From Vitellaria paradoxa (lineage: Eukaryota; Streptophyta; Magnoliopsida; Ericales; Sapotaceae): 64,000 nucleotides of DNA. The stretch spans positions 42,572,862 through 42,636,861 of the forward strand of contig CM034233.1 of assembly GCA_019916065.1 (NCBI GenBank), written 5' to 3'. The notes below the pieces were generated by a model. The model did no database searches, was not told where the DNA came from, and saw nothing but the letters and a program-made list of their open reading frames with translations. How positions within the stretch are numbered: the stretch's first letter is position 1; each line of letters starts with the position of its first letter. Positions 45,914 through 58,019 of the stretch are shown piece by piece. The position numbers were made by a program, and so were the translations under genes.

Positions 45914-46744
45914 TATTAAGGCTAAAATTGTAAATTGGCAAATCCATGGTCAAAGAAATGTTTTGCAATATCTAGACTTAGTGTTGGCTAAGGCACTAGA
46001 GTCTTGAGTCAAGAAGAAGTGAAAAGGCGTCAGGAAAGTTGTGTTTGCATACTACTGGAAGTCCTGAATAAGCCAAACAAGGTTTGGAATTGATTTACGC
46101 AAGAAGACTGCAGGCAGGTTGTAGTTTAGTGTAGGAAAATCCTAAGAGCTTGACTTGGAGAATTAGCCGCGCAGGGACCCCACTCTGAGTTGCGAGAAGG
46201 CTGCTAGAAGCCCGCAGGTGCACTCTTCCCATGAGGTGCATTATTTCAACCTGTTCCAGCCTGTTTTGAGCCCTAGCCGCCTCCGTTTCTTTATATATAT
46301 CTTCTGGACGTCGTCAAAGTTAGAGATAGAGAGAATACACGTGAGTTTGGAAGCCTGAAAGTTCAATTATTCTCTTCATTACTTTGCCAACATGTTTCAT
46401 GTTCAATTCGAAGGAGTTTAGGTTTGAGGTTTGTGAATGCTGATGATTCAGCATGCTGTGGATTTAGCAAAGCAACTGAGGAGTCAGTATCGTGCCTTTG
46501 AGGAGTCAAAGGGATTTCGCTAAAGGAGTTGGTGAATCGAGGAGTCGAGCAAATGTCAATAGAGTATAAAGTCGAGGAGTCGATCTATCGAGAGTTTAAG
46601 TTTGTAACCAACGTTTGATTTTAGCGAATGTTTTGTTTGAGGTTTCCCTTTGTGGGTTTCCTTATTCTTTTTATCTCCCCTTCTATAATTGTGTGTGTGT
46701 GGTTGATTGAATTGGGATCTTTACCTGCGAATTACGAATTTTCA
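45914..46744 (+). mobile_element. 3' LTR of the inner element
   Basis: 831 bp, beginning TATTAAGGCTAAAATTG (the first TG mutated to TA) after the polypurine tract and ending GAATTTTCA. Matches 41740-42558. Confidence 0.87.
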
Positions 46745-47212
46745 ATTATTTTGATAACCTACATGTCAACAAGCTAGCTTCACTCTATCCTATTGGTAGC
46801 CTTTTCCAAGTAATTTTTTTTATATATATATATAAGCTCAAGAGCAACTAATAGTCTAAAAAGGAGAATTTATTTAAACAATTGAGTAGTGGGAAAGATT
46901 TCTCATGATGTACTAAACTTTGTGCAATTACAATTGGCGCACCATTACCATGACAAAGAACAACAAAACATAGGATTCAAGTTTTCAAGCAATTTAAATT
47001 TATGACCACTATGTATATCAATAATTTTAATCCTATGATTTTGAAGTGTGTATGAGGTAATAAAGCATGCAATAATATCACAAAGAATAACATTGCACCA
47101 AAAAAATATTTTAACTATAAAAAAATTAAAAAGTATCTAATTTACAAGATTTCATAGAACTAGGTAAGAATATAGCAATGACGCATAGTCTAGTTCATAA
47201 AAAAATTTGCCT

Positions 47213-49242
47213 TTAAATATCAAGGCTCACCCCTTCAACACTCTTAGGGGTGTGGGCAACATATAGATCACTCTTCCTAACCCAAACAATTCTTAGTTTT
47301 GGAAAAATATTTTGAGTCTTGGGATTGTTGGGTCTTGGACCAAAGGGTTTTGAAAAATTTTTCTTTTTATTTCTTCTCACTGGCCAAGTTATGTAAGGTC
47401 TAGAATCAAAATATGACTTTTGAAACCTTAATTGATTAAACCTATTTGACACTTAAAAATTAGATCTCAAAGAATTTCTAGTGTCAACATAAGATAGGGG
47501 AAGCCATATAATTTGTGACAATGTGGTCTTATGTGACCTGGTATACCACAATAAAAACATATAGGAACAAACTTAGGTTGCAAGTTAGGGGGTGTACCTT
47601 TGGATTTCTGAAAATAGACTCTTGACTGATTACCTATCTTGGGTTGAGGAGCTTTAACTATTTTTGGAGCAATTGTCTTTAAGGATTGAAACCGAATCAG
47701 CTTAGGTTTTTCCTACTCACTTGGGATAGCTTTAGCTTTAAGATTGACCACCTACATGCCAGTGTTCCTAAGTCCTCTTTTGTCACGTGCGCTCCTTTGC
47801 ATCCCCAGTATGTCATCAAGTTGGGAAGATGCAGTATTCATCTTGGATTGTAAGGTTTGCAGCTTTTCCTGGGTATCTTTCAATTCATTATCCTTTTGAT
47901 CAAGTTTAGTCTTGAAGGCTGTTATCAATTCATCTTGAGTTTTCTTGCTTGCTTCAAGACTGTCATATTTTCCTTGCAATTCTTCCAGGGTAATTTTCAA
48001 ACTGTCTCTCTCCCTTTTCAACACTTTGTTTTTCATAGTCAATTTTTCGTTTTGCTTGTTGAGTTTGCGACAGTCTTGGTATAGCTGTTCATACGCCTCA
48101 TCAACATCTACTTCCTCATCTGAATTTTCTTCAACTTCACTTTCGGAGGATTCTTCTTTTTTATGCATAGAGGAGGATGACTCTACTAAATTTGAGGGGG
48201 CTCTTGCTCTAACCATGAATGTAGTATAATTCTCTGGAAAATCTTCCAAAGAAAAGGAGGTACTTGACGGATCATCTGAATCATCAAGGGTTGCATTAAG
48301 AACCTTCTTCTTTCTCTTCTTATTTCCACAGTCTTGAGCTATATGAGCATAACCCTGGCACTCGTAACAATTCACGCCCTTAGACTGTTCTCCTTCTTCG
48401 TTTTTTTTTTTAAGTTTTATCTACTCTGTCTTTCTCATTCTGCTTCGTCTTTCCTTGCTTGCTATTTTTCTTTTTGAAGAATTTTCTAATTTTCTTAATA
48501 TAAATAACAATTTCTTCAGGAAACGGAATTGACTCATCACTTGAAGATGAATATCTTCTTTAACAGATTTCAGCACAACACCCTTCATCTTCTTGGGTTT
48601 TATCATATTAGCTTCATACGTCTGTAAAAAGCCAACCAAGTCTTCTACCCTCATTGTATCCACATTCCTGGCCTCTTCAATGGCTATAACTTTGGCTTGC
48701 AAGGACGTAGGTAGGGATCGGGGAAACCTACTTACAATCTTTTGATTGGGAATGGGTTGGTTATCCAAGATTGAAACTGGTGTTGACAATGTCACTGAGC
48801 TTTGCGTAAAAACTATCAAAAAGTTTGTCTTCAGACATCTTCAAGTTTTCAATCTCGGAGGTTATTTTCTGAAGCTTGGCTTCTTAACAGTGGAATACCC
48901 TTTGTGAGTCAATTCAAGAATTTTCCAAGCCTCCTTAGCAATCTCACAATTTGAAATTCTTCTAAACTCATCAACAGAGACTGCATAGAAAATAAAGCTC
49001 AAGGCCTTGTAGTTCCATTCTGCCTTTTCCTGCTCTGCCCTGGTCCATATATCCATAGGCTTTTCAACCATGCCATTATTAATTGAATGAGTTAGTTTTA
49101 CCCAACTATTTTCTATGAATAGCCAAACATTAACATACAGCGAGATCAGATACGCTCTCATACAAACTTTCTAATAGGCATAGTTGGTGCCGTCAAACCA
49201 CGGAGGTCTAGTACTCGAACCGCCTTCTCTAGGAGGATCCAT
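47213..49242 (-). pseudogene. Copia-type gag of the outer element, broken
   Basis: Minus-strand counterpart of the inner gag, starting ATG at 49242-49240. Open pieces: the N-terminal copia gag and UBN2 start (49161-48862; ISLYVNVWLFIEN, WKILELTHKGYS), UBN2 end and basic region (48819-48421; MRVEDLVGFLQTYEANM), CCHC knuckle plus acidic coiled-coil region (48375-47752; CYECQGYAHIAQDC, LYQDCRKLNKQNEKLTMKN) and the C-terminal tail (47452-47213; VWVRKSDLYVAHTP). It is broken at several places, mostly different from the breaks in the inner copy, so the two decayed independently after a common gag-only ancestor. Confidence 0.85.
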
Positions 49243-49286
49243 CAACAAATAAAAGGATCACGTTTTATTCTAAAAAAAACAAACCT

Positions 49287-49298
49287 GCTCTGATACCA
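49287..49298 (-). other. Primer-binding site of the outer element
   Basis: Minus strand TGGTATCAGAGC, identical to the inner element's site and two bases from the LTR end. Confidence 0.9.
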
Positions 49299-49300
49299 AT

Positions 49301-50152
49301 TGAAAATACGTAATTTGCTGCTAGTGATCCCGATCAATCAACCACACACACACAATTATAGAAGGCGAGATAAAAAAAAATGAGGAAATCCACACAGGGA
49401 AACCCCAAAAAAAAAATTCACTAAAATAAATGTTGGTTACAAACTCAAATCCTAGATAGATCGACTCCTCAACTTTATACTCTGTTGACGTTTACTCGAA
49501 TCCTCAATTCACCAACTCCTTTAGCGAAAGCCCTTCAACTCCTCGAAGACACGATACTGACTCCTTAGTAGCTTTACTAAATCCTCAGTAGCTTTGCTAA
49601 ATCCTCAGCGTTCACAAACCTCGAACTTGAACTTCTTCGGATTGAACATGAAACATGTTGGCTAAGTAATTGAGAGAATAATTAAACTTTTAGGCTTCCA
49701 ATCTCATGTGTATTCTCTTTGTGTCTCTATTTTTACCCTAAAGACGTCCAGAGGATATATATAGACAAAACTAAGGCAGCTAGTGTTCAAAAGAAGACAA
49801 AATAGACTGTATATTGTTTCTCACGGGAAGGGCATACCCGCAGTCATCCCGCGGCCTTCCCGTGACTTTCCCACGAATCAGAGTGGTCTTATCGCATGGC
49901 CATCTCTTCATGTTATGCTCTCGGGATTTTCCTACGCCAAACCGCAGCTTTCCCGCGGGCTTCCCACGTGAATCAGTCCTCGCACTTGTTTGACTTCTTT
50001 AGGACTTCCAGACATTATGGAAACAGTTTTTCTGAGGCCTTTTAGAATTCTATTTGACTTAAGACTCTAGTATCTTAGCCTACACTAAGTCTAAAAGTAC
50101 GAACACTTCTCTTTGATCATGGATTTGCCAATTACAATATTTGGTCTTAACA
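49301..50152 (-). mobile_element. 5' LTR of the outer copia-type element
   Basis: 852 bp, plus-strand ends TGAAAATACG and GGTCTTAACA. Partner of 39893-40759; the short CCTCAG-containing repeats near 49570-49610 are fewer than in the partner. Confidence 0.87.
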
Positions 50153-50847
50153 CAGGGTATTGTTGTTATCTTAGCCTCCAAGCATCTATGTGTATATGTA
50201 TATGGGTTTGAGGAGAGAGAAAGAGTTTGGTCGGAGAGTAGAAAAAAAGAAAATCGAAGGAGAGCCGACAAACTTTGACTTTGAGTAAGTGTACCGAACC
50301 TTCTCCAATGTTAAATTAAACTTACAGAAATGAAATTGAGTTCGATTTGAACACAATGGTATAAAAATCTTGATGTTAAGATGAATGGTTTGAGTGTGCA
50401 ATGTGTATGAAGTTTTCCTAGTTCACCGATGAAGTTTTTGTTTATCTCCAGCTAACTAGTCTTTGCGTTTCTTCACATAAGGTGGGGATTTACTTGCATT
50501 TTACCTACATATGTAGTATGTAGAAAATATTTGCTATTTGTTGTTGAGTTTGTTTGAAGTTAGGAACATATGTGGTTGGAGAAAGTTTGAGTTGTACACC
50601 GATATATATACATATATATTTTTTGGGAGAAAGTGGTTAGGAATCCAAAACTTGAGTAGTGTATGATAAGAACTTAAACTTTTAAGTGCCATTTAGTTCA
50701 TATAAGTTATGCAGTAAGAATGGGAACATCATTTTCCAAAATTTTTGGTTAAAATGTGGATTTTTGAAGAATAAAAGTGAAAATCAGTAGGAGAAATGAA
50801 ACAGAGGAGTCAAATTGGACCACTAACGAGCACATGGGAATGAAACC
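50153..50847. other. Intergenic or old LTR sequence
   Basis: No gene seen. Only short AT-rich frames and a TATATATACATATAT run near 50600. It is the flank into which the outer copia element and the CACTA element inserted. Confidence 0.5.
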
Positions 50848-52150
50848 CACTACTATAATAATTGATAAAGATCACACTAAGAAATTTATAAAGATCACGA
50901 TTTTAGAAAAAGCGTGATAAAGATTTGTGAGCTAGACTTTTTATCTCAGTCTAATTAAAAAACTAAGATAAAAAGTTACATTTAATACTTTTTATCTCAC
51001 TTTTATTAAATTGTGATTGTATTTAATGCGAGATAAAAAAAAATCAATGGAAACTATCTTTAGATAAAACTAAGATAAAAGATCAGTGGAAACCATCTCT
51101 AGAAAACCCTGAGATAAAAGATTAGTGAAAACATGTCTAGAAAAAACTGAGATCAAAAAATGAACAAAAATCATATCTTAAAAAAAAGTAAGATAATTGA
51201 AAGAATGAGAGACAATATTATTATTTTTTTCTCTACATCCCTCTCAAACAACTTTGTTTATCACTTTATGTGATTTAAATTAGATTTCATAAATTTTATT
51301 GTAACATTTATTTATTAATTTTAATTAATTGAATATGCTATAAAAACTACAATCATAGATCAATAAACAAAAATATTTTTAAATTAATGTTAAAACTAAA
51401 TTTACCAAATCAAATTTAAATAACACTAAATATATAATCATTATTTTTTTAGTAAATATATGAGAGTAGTCTTCATAATTTGTATGACTTGTAACAGGTG
51501 AATATTAAATATTTAATATCTAATAAATGTTTAGTATATCTTTAATATTAATTATATTACAAGTAACATTATTTCATATTTTGTTGGAAGTGATAAAAAT
51601 TTAGAAATGAAAAGAATAAAAATTTTCATTTTTTTGTCTTTTTAGAACTAATTTTTGAATATAATCATTGAAAATATTTTTTGTATTACAAATCAATTTT
51701 TAAAATATTTTTGTTTCAAAAATTTTATTTTGAACAATAATTTTCTAAAACTAAAACTAAACGTGACCTAATTACTTTTAAAAATATAATACAAAATGAA
51801 GAAAAATATATTATATGTGCTATACACAGAGATTAAAGGAAAATGAAAAAGAGATTTAAGATCATTTTTAATTAAATATGATAGATATTCATAAATTATT
51901 TATTAAGTATTCGCATGGTCCTATATATTAGTTATGATTTCAAATTATTGCAAAAAGTTGAAATAATTAAATAAAAGTAATTTTTTTTATCATTTTTTCT
52001 GACCAATTGATTAAGAAAAGTGCAACTTTTAGCTACTCATTAGTTGGCAAAAGTCATAATAAATTATTGTAAAAATTTAAAATAATTAAATTAAATAATA
52101 TAATTTTATTAGTTTTAGTAACCCCAAAAGTGATAAAAATTTGTTTATAT

Positions 52151-52167
52151 ATATTAATTTGTAAAAT
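52151..52167 (+). repeat. Left target duplication of the RTE LINE
   Basis: ATATTAATTTGTAAAAT matches 55267-55283 (ATATTAATATGTAAAAT) with one mismatch in 17. Confidence 0.8.
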
Positions 52168-52479
52168 AACTCCGCCTATGTTTTTTTTTTTTTATAACCG
52201 ATCCCAATCCCTGATAAAGGAGGAGGGTTGTGTTGGGTAGTCGACAGCCAGCGTAAAACTTTGTCGAATTTTTTCCATGGATTTTTTGACAACTAATGGG
52301 ATTTCGTAAGGGTGTTCCCTACTTAACGACGCGTTATATGGTCTAAGTACAGTGTTAAATAAGCAAGGACCGCTGCATCGGCACCCGAGTGCAGTGTTAA
52401 ATAGGCAAGGGTCCTCACACTTTCCTGGACGAGTGGGAGGTAAGGAAGCTAGTCCAAAATACAAGGCTGAGATTAGGTA

Positions 52480-53210
52480 CTTGGAACATTGGGAGCTTAA
52501 TTGGGAAACTTATAGAAGTGGTGGATACAATGGAAAGGAAAAGAATCGCAATTGCTTGCTTGCAAGAGATGAAGTGGGTGGGATAGAAAGCTAAAGAGAT
52601 TGAGGGGACTGGGTATAAGTTATGGTATACGGGACTTAATAGATCGAGAAATGGGGTTGGCGTAGTAGTAAGCAAGGACCTAAAGGAAGATATAGTTAAT
52701 GTAAAATGCTGTAGAGGTAGGATTATTGCAATTAAGTTAGTGTTAGGAGAAGAGATAGTAAACATAATTAGTGCTTATGCCTCCCAGGTTGGCTTAGGAG
52801 ATGTAAATAAGGAGAAGTTTTGGGAAGACTTGGAAGGAATGCTATTAGAGATACCTCAAGGAGAGATGGTCTTCATAGGAGGAGGTTTGAGCGATCATAT
52901 AGGACGCGACGTACATGGATACATAGGAGTACATGGGGGATATGGTCATAGTAATAGAAATGAAGAAGGGAAGGATATTTTGGAGTTTGCAGTGGCTTAT
53001 GATCTCATGGTGACGAACACCTTTTTTAAGAAGAGAAAGGAACATTTGGTGACTTATAAGAGTGGCTCCTCAAGGACATAGATTGACTTCTTCTTAACTA
53101 GGAAAAGAGATCGAGTAGCTTGTAAAGAGTGTAAAGTTATATCAGGGGAGAGCTTAATTGCCCAACATAAGTTGTTGGTCATAGATGTGCAGCTTCAAAG
53201 GTGGACTAGA
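52480..53210 (+). pseudogene. RTE endonuclease domain, broken
   Basis: Endonuclease/exonuclease/phosphatase fold. GVGVVVSKDLKEDIVN-type sequence near 52650 is followed by IIAIKLVLGEEIVNIISAYA, VNKEKFWEDLEGMLLEIPQG, then VFIGGGLSDHIGRDVHGYIG where functional RTE proteins normally have GDLNGH, so catalytic Asp and Asn are replaced. KRKEHLVTYKSGSSRTQIDF-like sequence and a final AQHKLLVIDV (usually SDHxL) end the domain. Stops at about 52592 and 53080 also disable it. Confidence 0.8.
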
Positions 53211-53459
53211 AAAAGAAGTTGCACAAATGCTCAAAGACTAAATGGTAGAACTTGAAAGGTGATAAGCAACCAGCATTCGGGGAAAGAATACTAGAGGAAG
53301 ACATTTGGACGGTAAATGAGAGTGCAAATATTATGTGGGATAAGGTAACAAAGTCTATTAGGAGGGTAGCAAAAGAAGCCTTAGGAGAATCCAAAGGGAG
53401 TGCTCCGCACAGAAAGAGGTATGGTGGTAGAACGAGGCATCCAAGACAAGATAAGAGTT

Positions 53460-55239
53460 AAAAGAGAGTGTTTTAAATCTTGGCAAAATGACCGAAATGA
53501 AGTGAACTTAGAGAGGTATAGAGAAGCAAAAAGAGAAACCAAAAAGGCAGTTAGTGAGGCTAAGGCAAAGACATTTGAGGATTTATATAGGTGACTTGAT
53601 ACTAAGTAGGGCGAAAGAGAGATATTCAAGCTTGCTAAATCCAGATATAGATGGACGAAAGATTTAAACCGAGTTAAATGCATTAAGGATGAGGAGGAAA
53701 AGGTCTTAGTAAAAGAAGAGGAGATAAAGGAGCATTGGAAGAGCTACTTCTACAAGTTATTTAACGAAAGTAGTAGTAGTGACATACAATTGGAGCAGTT
53801 TACCACTTTTAGGGAAGAATTAAATCTTATGTTCTATAGGAGAATCAGTAGGGAAAAAGTAAAAGAAATATTAAAAAGGATGAAGAATGGGAAAGCGGTT
53901 GGGCTAGATGGTATCCCTATTGAGGTTTGGAGGTGTTTAGGAGAGGATGGCATAAGTTGGTTGACAAAACTTTTTAATGTAGTGCTAAAGAGCAAGAATA
54001 TGCTTGATGCATGGAGGAAAAATATCCTTATACCCATATACAAGAACAAAGGAGATATTCAGAATTGTGCGAACTACCGCGAGATTAAATTGATGAGCCA
54101 TACGATGAAATTATAGGAGAGAGTTATTGAGAGAAGACTAAGAAGAATAACAAACGTTTCAGAGAATCAATTTGGTTTCATACCTGGAAGATCAACCATG
54201 GAGGCTATCTTTCTCTTGAGGAGGTTAATGGAACAGTATAGAGAAGGTCAAAAAGATTTACATATGGCGTTCATTGATTTAGAGAAGGCATATGATCGGG
54301 TTCCTAGGGAGATTCTATGGAGAGTATTAGACTGGTGGAGAGACTAACAAGTTCCCTATCACAATTGGTTTACATCAAGGCTCAGCGTTAAGCCCATACT
54401 TGTTCACTTTAGTTATGGATGAGATTACAAGACATATCTAGGATGAGGTGTCGTGATGTATGCTATTTGTAGATAATATTATTTTAGTAGTTGAGACGAG
54501 AGAAGGAGCGAATGCTAAGCTAGAATTGTAGCGGAAAACGTTAGAGACAAAAGGGTTTAGGCTAAGTCAATGCAAAATGAAATATATGGAATGTAAGTTT
54601 AGTCAAAGTAGGATAACGGATAGTGTAGAAGCAAGTTTAGGCACACAAAAGATTGTAGAGAAAGATAAATTTAGGTACATTGGATCTATGGTACAACAAG
54701 ATGGAGGGATTAATACTGATGTAAGTCACAGGATTCAAGCCGGGTGGACCAAATGGAGGAGTGCTTTGGGGGTCTTGTGTGACCGAAAAGTCCCTCTCAA
54801 GATGAAAGGAAAGTATTACAAGTTGGCGCTTAGACTAGTGCTGCTATATGGATCAGAGTGTTGGGAAGTAAAGCATAATCATGGTCAGAAGATGGCAATT
54901 GCAGAGATGAGGATGCTAAGGTGGATGTGCGGGATTACAAGGAAAGATAGGATTAGGAACGAGAAGATTAAGGGCAAAGTAGGAATAGCACCAACTAAAT
55001 ATAAAATGAGAGAAAACCAATTAAGATGGTTTGGCCATGTTAGAAGGCGTCCAACAGAGGCACCTGTTAGAAGATGTGAATGTAAGGAGATTGCTAGGAG
55101 TAGGAGAGGTAGAAGAAGACCCAAGAGAAGTTGGAAAGAAGTTATTAAACATGACCTTGCCTACCTAGATCTATTGGAGGATATGGCCCTAAACAGAACT
55201 AATTGGCGTCAACAAATCCATATAGCTGACCCCACCTAG
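53460..55239 (+). pseudogene. RTE reverse transcriptase and C-terminal region, broken
   Basis: Linker with AKRETKKAVSEAKAKTFEDL, then RT: MKNGKAVGLDGIPIEVWRCL (from 53881), [68 protein letters not shown] with the first catalytic Asp (about 54270-54310), and LFVDNIILVVE near 54458, where the usual FADD reads FVDN, so the second catalytic pair is damaged. The 54577-55239 piece holds the C-terminal region (IGSMVQQDGGI, YGSECWEVKHNHGQKMAIAE, MLRWMCGITRKDRIRNEKIK, LRWFGHVRRRP), typical of RTE. Stops are spread throughout. Confidence 0.85.
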
Positions 55240-56577
55240 TGGAAAAGGCTTGGTTTGGTTTGGTTTATATTAATATGTAAAATGTGCATGTAAATGATAA
55301 CTTGGACTAGCGGACAGTTACACTAACTTCCAGAGGAATGGCATGAGTTCAATTCTCAGCAGAAACAAAAAATATCAAATATAAAAGGTTGCTATAATGC
55401 TTTGACAAGGTACCAAACGGTGCTACGATGATATGATAATAGGTTGCCATGTGAATTTTTATTATTTTTAAAATTAATCCATTTTTTCAGTATAATTATT
55501 TGTCTACATTTGATCATGTTTCTTCAAAGAAAGTGAGATAAAAATTCATAAAAGATCACACGGGATTTCTTTTCATCTTAGTTTTTACCACAAAAATCAC
55601 ACTTTTGTTGTGCGATTGTTATAAGTTTTTGATTACAGTTGTAAACTGTGATAGAAAAGAGGTGACTTACAATCTCATCTGGATCAATCACACTTTTCCA
55701 ACTGAGATAGAAAATGAAACATCACGCCTAAAAGCTATGATGTTTATGCATTTTTGTAGTAGTGACCTCATGGGCACCTGCCATCTTGGGCAAACGAGAA
55801 GAAAATATGTTGGGAGCTTGCCATCTTAGGCGAACGGGAGCAAAAACACAGTCGAGTGTCTGCCGAAACCCTTGTCTAGACTTTATCTTCACTTGATCTT
55901 TTTCTTGTTACCAAGAGTTGAACATGTTTATGAATTAATTTATTCATAATATTTAAAATTATTCAGTATGTTTTAGATTTAACTTTGTGATCTAGAGAAT
56001 GTGTTTAATGATTTTCAAATGGAATTATTTGTTACTTAAGTTGTGATTTGAAGATGCATGAATACTATAATGAGATGTTGTTTATGATAAATGGTTCTAA
56101 AGATGAAATTAATAATGATGAAAATAGTTATGATAATAATGAATGTTTAAAGATTTTTAAATAAGAATTTATTTGTTTGAATAATATGGTTATGTGCATG
56201 AGATATTATGAGATGATATATGCTTTGGCTATGGTATTATAGAACCTTGATGATAAATGATGAGAACACGAATAAGATGTGAGTAAGAAAAGTGGAAAGA
56301 GATGAAATAGTGAATTGAAATTTTGTTGTTAAGAATATGTTGCAATTATTGATTTGTTTAGTATGATGTTATATGTTGTTACTTGATTAAATGAGATGGT
56401 GAAATGATGATAATTATGATTATATCATTAAAATGGGATAAAGTTAAAATGTGGTTGATATTGTTAGACGGGGATTAAGGGTACAAAAAATTGGAAGGGT
56501 ATACATATTACCCTAGGGTTAAAAGACCAGAAATCTATGCAGGGATTGGTATTCATGTCGGTAGGTTATTAGCTTAC

Positions 56578-56690
56578 AACATGATGTATATTGTGGCAAA
56601 TCATAGCCCTTAACAATGACGTATATTGTGGCTAATCATGACTTTTAACAACGACGTATATTATGGCTAATTTTGGCCTTGAACGATGAA
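56578..56690 (+). repeat. Short tandem repeat, about 38-bp unit
   Basis: Three to four copies of ACGTATATTGTGGCTAATC followed by ATGACTTTTAACAACG variants. Confidence 0.75.
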
Positions 56691-58019
56691 GTTGATTATA
56701 CCCTTCTTGTGGATTTAAATGGAAATGAAAATGTGATTGAAAAATAATAACAATGATGCTAAGTAAAATAATAAGTGGAACTATTGTTGAGAATTATGAT
56801 GATGATCCAAATGTTTGGCTATATTGATGATTTGTGATGATATAGAGGATATTGATTTATTATGATGATTATGTTTCATATTATTGCTTTACATATTATA
56901 TATGTTGGTATTATACATCGCGGGCATTGACTAAACTAAAAGTTAATTTGTGGTCGTAGACATTCTACATTTTACATACTTAAGTTTTATTAATAGTTGG
57001 CATTGTAATATTTATCCAAATATGGAGATTTGTTTGATTGAGTTGTAAAGGCCATAAGGCTTAGGTTCATTTACTTTCATGAGTTATGTTGAAGCATGAT
57101 GGCTTGGCTTAGCCGAGGTTTGGTTTACTTTTATTATATTATTGCTAGCTATTATGGATCTTGCTCTGGGGTGGTTATATTGCTTTGATCAAGGAAATAA
57201 TATTTTGTGTATGGTATATGTTGTTATTCATTCACCCCTTATGTCACAAGATTTGGTGTAATACTTAGTATTCATTTTTGACCATTTATGTGTTATTTTG
57301 GATTAATAGAATATTTAAACCACTAGTGTGTTTGTTTGCTTGAGCTTATTTTATTTTTCCTGGGTCGAGTTTGGCTCGGAGTCATAAGGGTTAGAAATTT
57401 AGGTCGTAGGCCCAGCCCTTTTCCTTATTCTTTTTCTTGTCTTTTCTTCTTCATTTTTCTTTCTATTTTCCTTTCCTTTCTTCTCTGCTGCTCATTTTTG
57501 GGTTTTCAATGGGAGAACTATCCAGAGAGAGAGAGAAAAAAGAGAGAGAAGAGAGAAGATAGAGAGAGTAAGTGAAGATTGGAGAGGGAAACTAATAGAT
57601 CAGGGTAGTATTCAATGCAGTGAACAGTGTGGTGGAGTCTGTCTTCCATGGTTTCATTCCAAGTGGGAGAAATCGATGCCAAAAATTTAAGAACCAAACC
57701 TAATCTCCTCGTTTCTTCTTTTCTATTCGGATTCAAAGTAGGCAAGACTTATGTTTATGTTTTAAATGTTGCTATGAAGATTTTGATATGTTATTTGCTT
57801 GATTTAATTAAGTTTGAAAGATTGATTTATATATGAGTTTAGATCTGTATATATATGCATATGCTTGTTAAAGTTGACATAGATGTTATAGAAATTATTA
57901 GTTGAAATTATGATATATATTTATGTTGGTGTCATTAAATATCATACTTGAGGTGGTTGATTTTGGCCCAAGAGTAACCGAGGAAAAGATGATACGTATT
58001 ATGGGTATTTTTACACAAG

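Larger units (their letters stand above)
41740..46744 (+). mobile_element. Inner gag-only copia-type element (TR-GAG), plus strand
   Basis: A 5005-bp element of the same family as its host: LTR 41740-42558, primer site 42561-42572, gag 42615-44642, noncoding 3' region, polypurine tract AAAGGGGGAGAT (45902-45913) and LTR 45914-46744. It has no pol genes. Target duplication GTTAT/ATTAT. Sequences just outside (40760-41739 and 46750-47212) are inverted copies of its own 3' region (about 44650-45900), proving that it landed inside a sister element. Confidence 0.88.
39893..50152 (-). mobile_element. Outer gag-only copia-type element (TR-GAG), minus strand
   Basis: Defined by LTRs 39893-40759 and 49301-50152, primer site 49287-49298, gag 49242-47213 and a polypurine tract beside 40760 (minus-strand CAAAGAGAGAGAT). 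Flanking bases are CAAGG (39888-39892) and CAGGG (50153-50157), a probable 5-bp duplication with one mismatch. No PR, RT, RNase H or integrase is present between gag and the 3' LTR, the layout called TR-GAG in plants. A second copy of the same family (41740-46744) is inserted in it in the opposite direction. Confidence 0.85.
52168..55266 (+). mobile_element. RTE-type LINE, nearly full length, broken
   Basis: A 3.1-kb plus-strand non-LTR retrotransposon bounded by a 17-bp target duplication and ending in TTGGTTTGGTTTGGTTT, a short 3' repeat tail of the RTE type rather than poly(A). It encodes an apurinic-type endonuclease then RT (see separate entries). Length fits plant RTE elements (about 3.2 kb), so little is missing, but the frame has many stops. 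Confidence 0.85.
50848..55764. mobile_element. Non-autonomous CACTA element containing a LINE
   Basis: Left end CACTACTATAATAATTGATA and right end, complemented, CACTACTACAAAAATGCATA align as imperfect terminal repeats (then AAGATCA / AACATCA). Both sides are flanked by ACC (50845-50847 and 55765-55767), the 3-bp duplication expected for CACTA. Subterminal regions are full of GATAAA/CTCAG and ATCACAC words (50870-51180 and 55530-55740). Without the inserted LINE it is about 1.8 kb and has no transposase, so it is non-autonomous. Confidence 0.8.

Noticed and set aside
55300..55370. tRNA-like stretch with a GTTCAATTC B box in the CACTA right arm
   Set aside because: The B box fits, but the A box is poor and no acceptor stem can be formed, unlike 38412-38481.
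57336..57575. 79-codon frame with an Arg/Glu-rich end
   Set aside because: It follows a GA-rich simple tract in LTR-like DNA and has no other coding signal.
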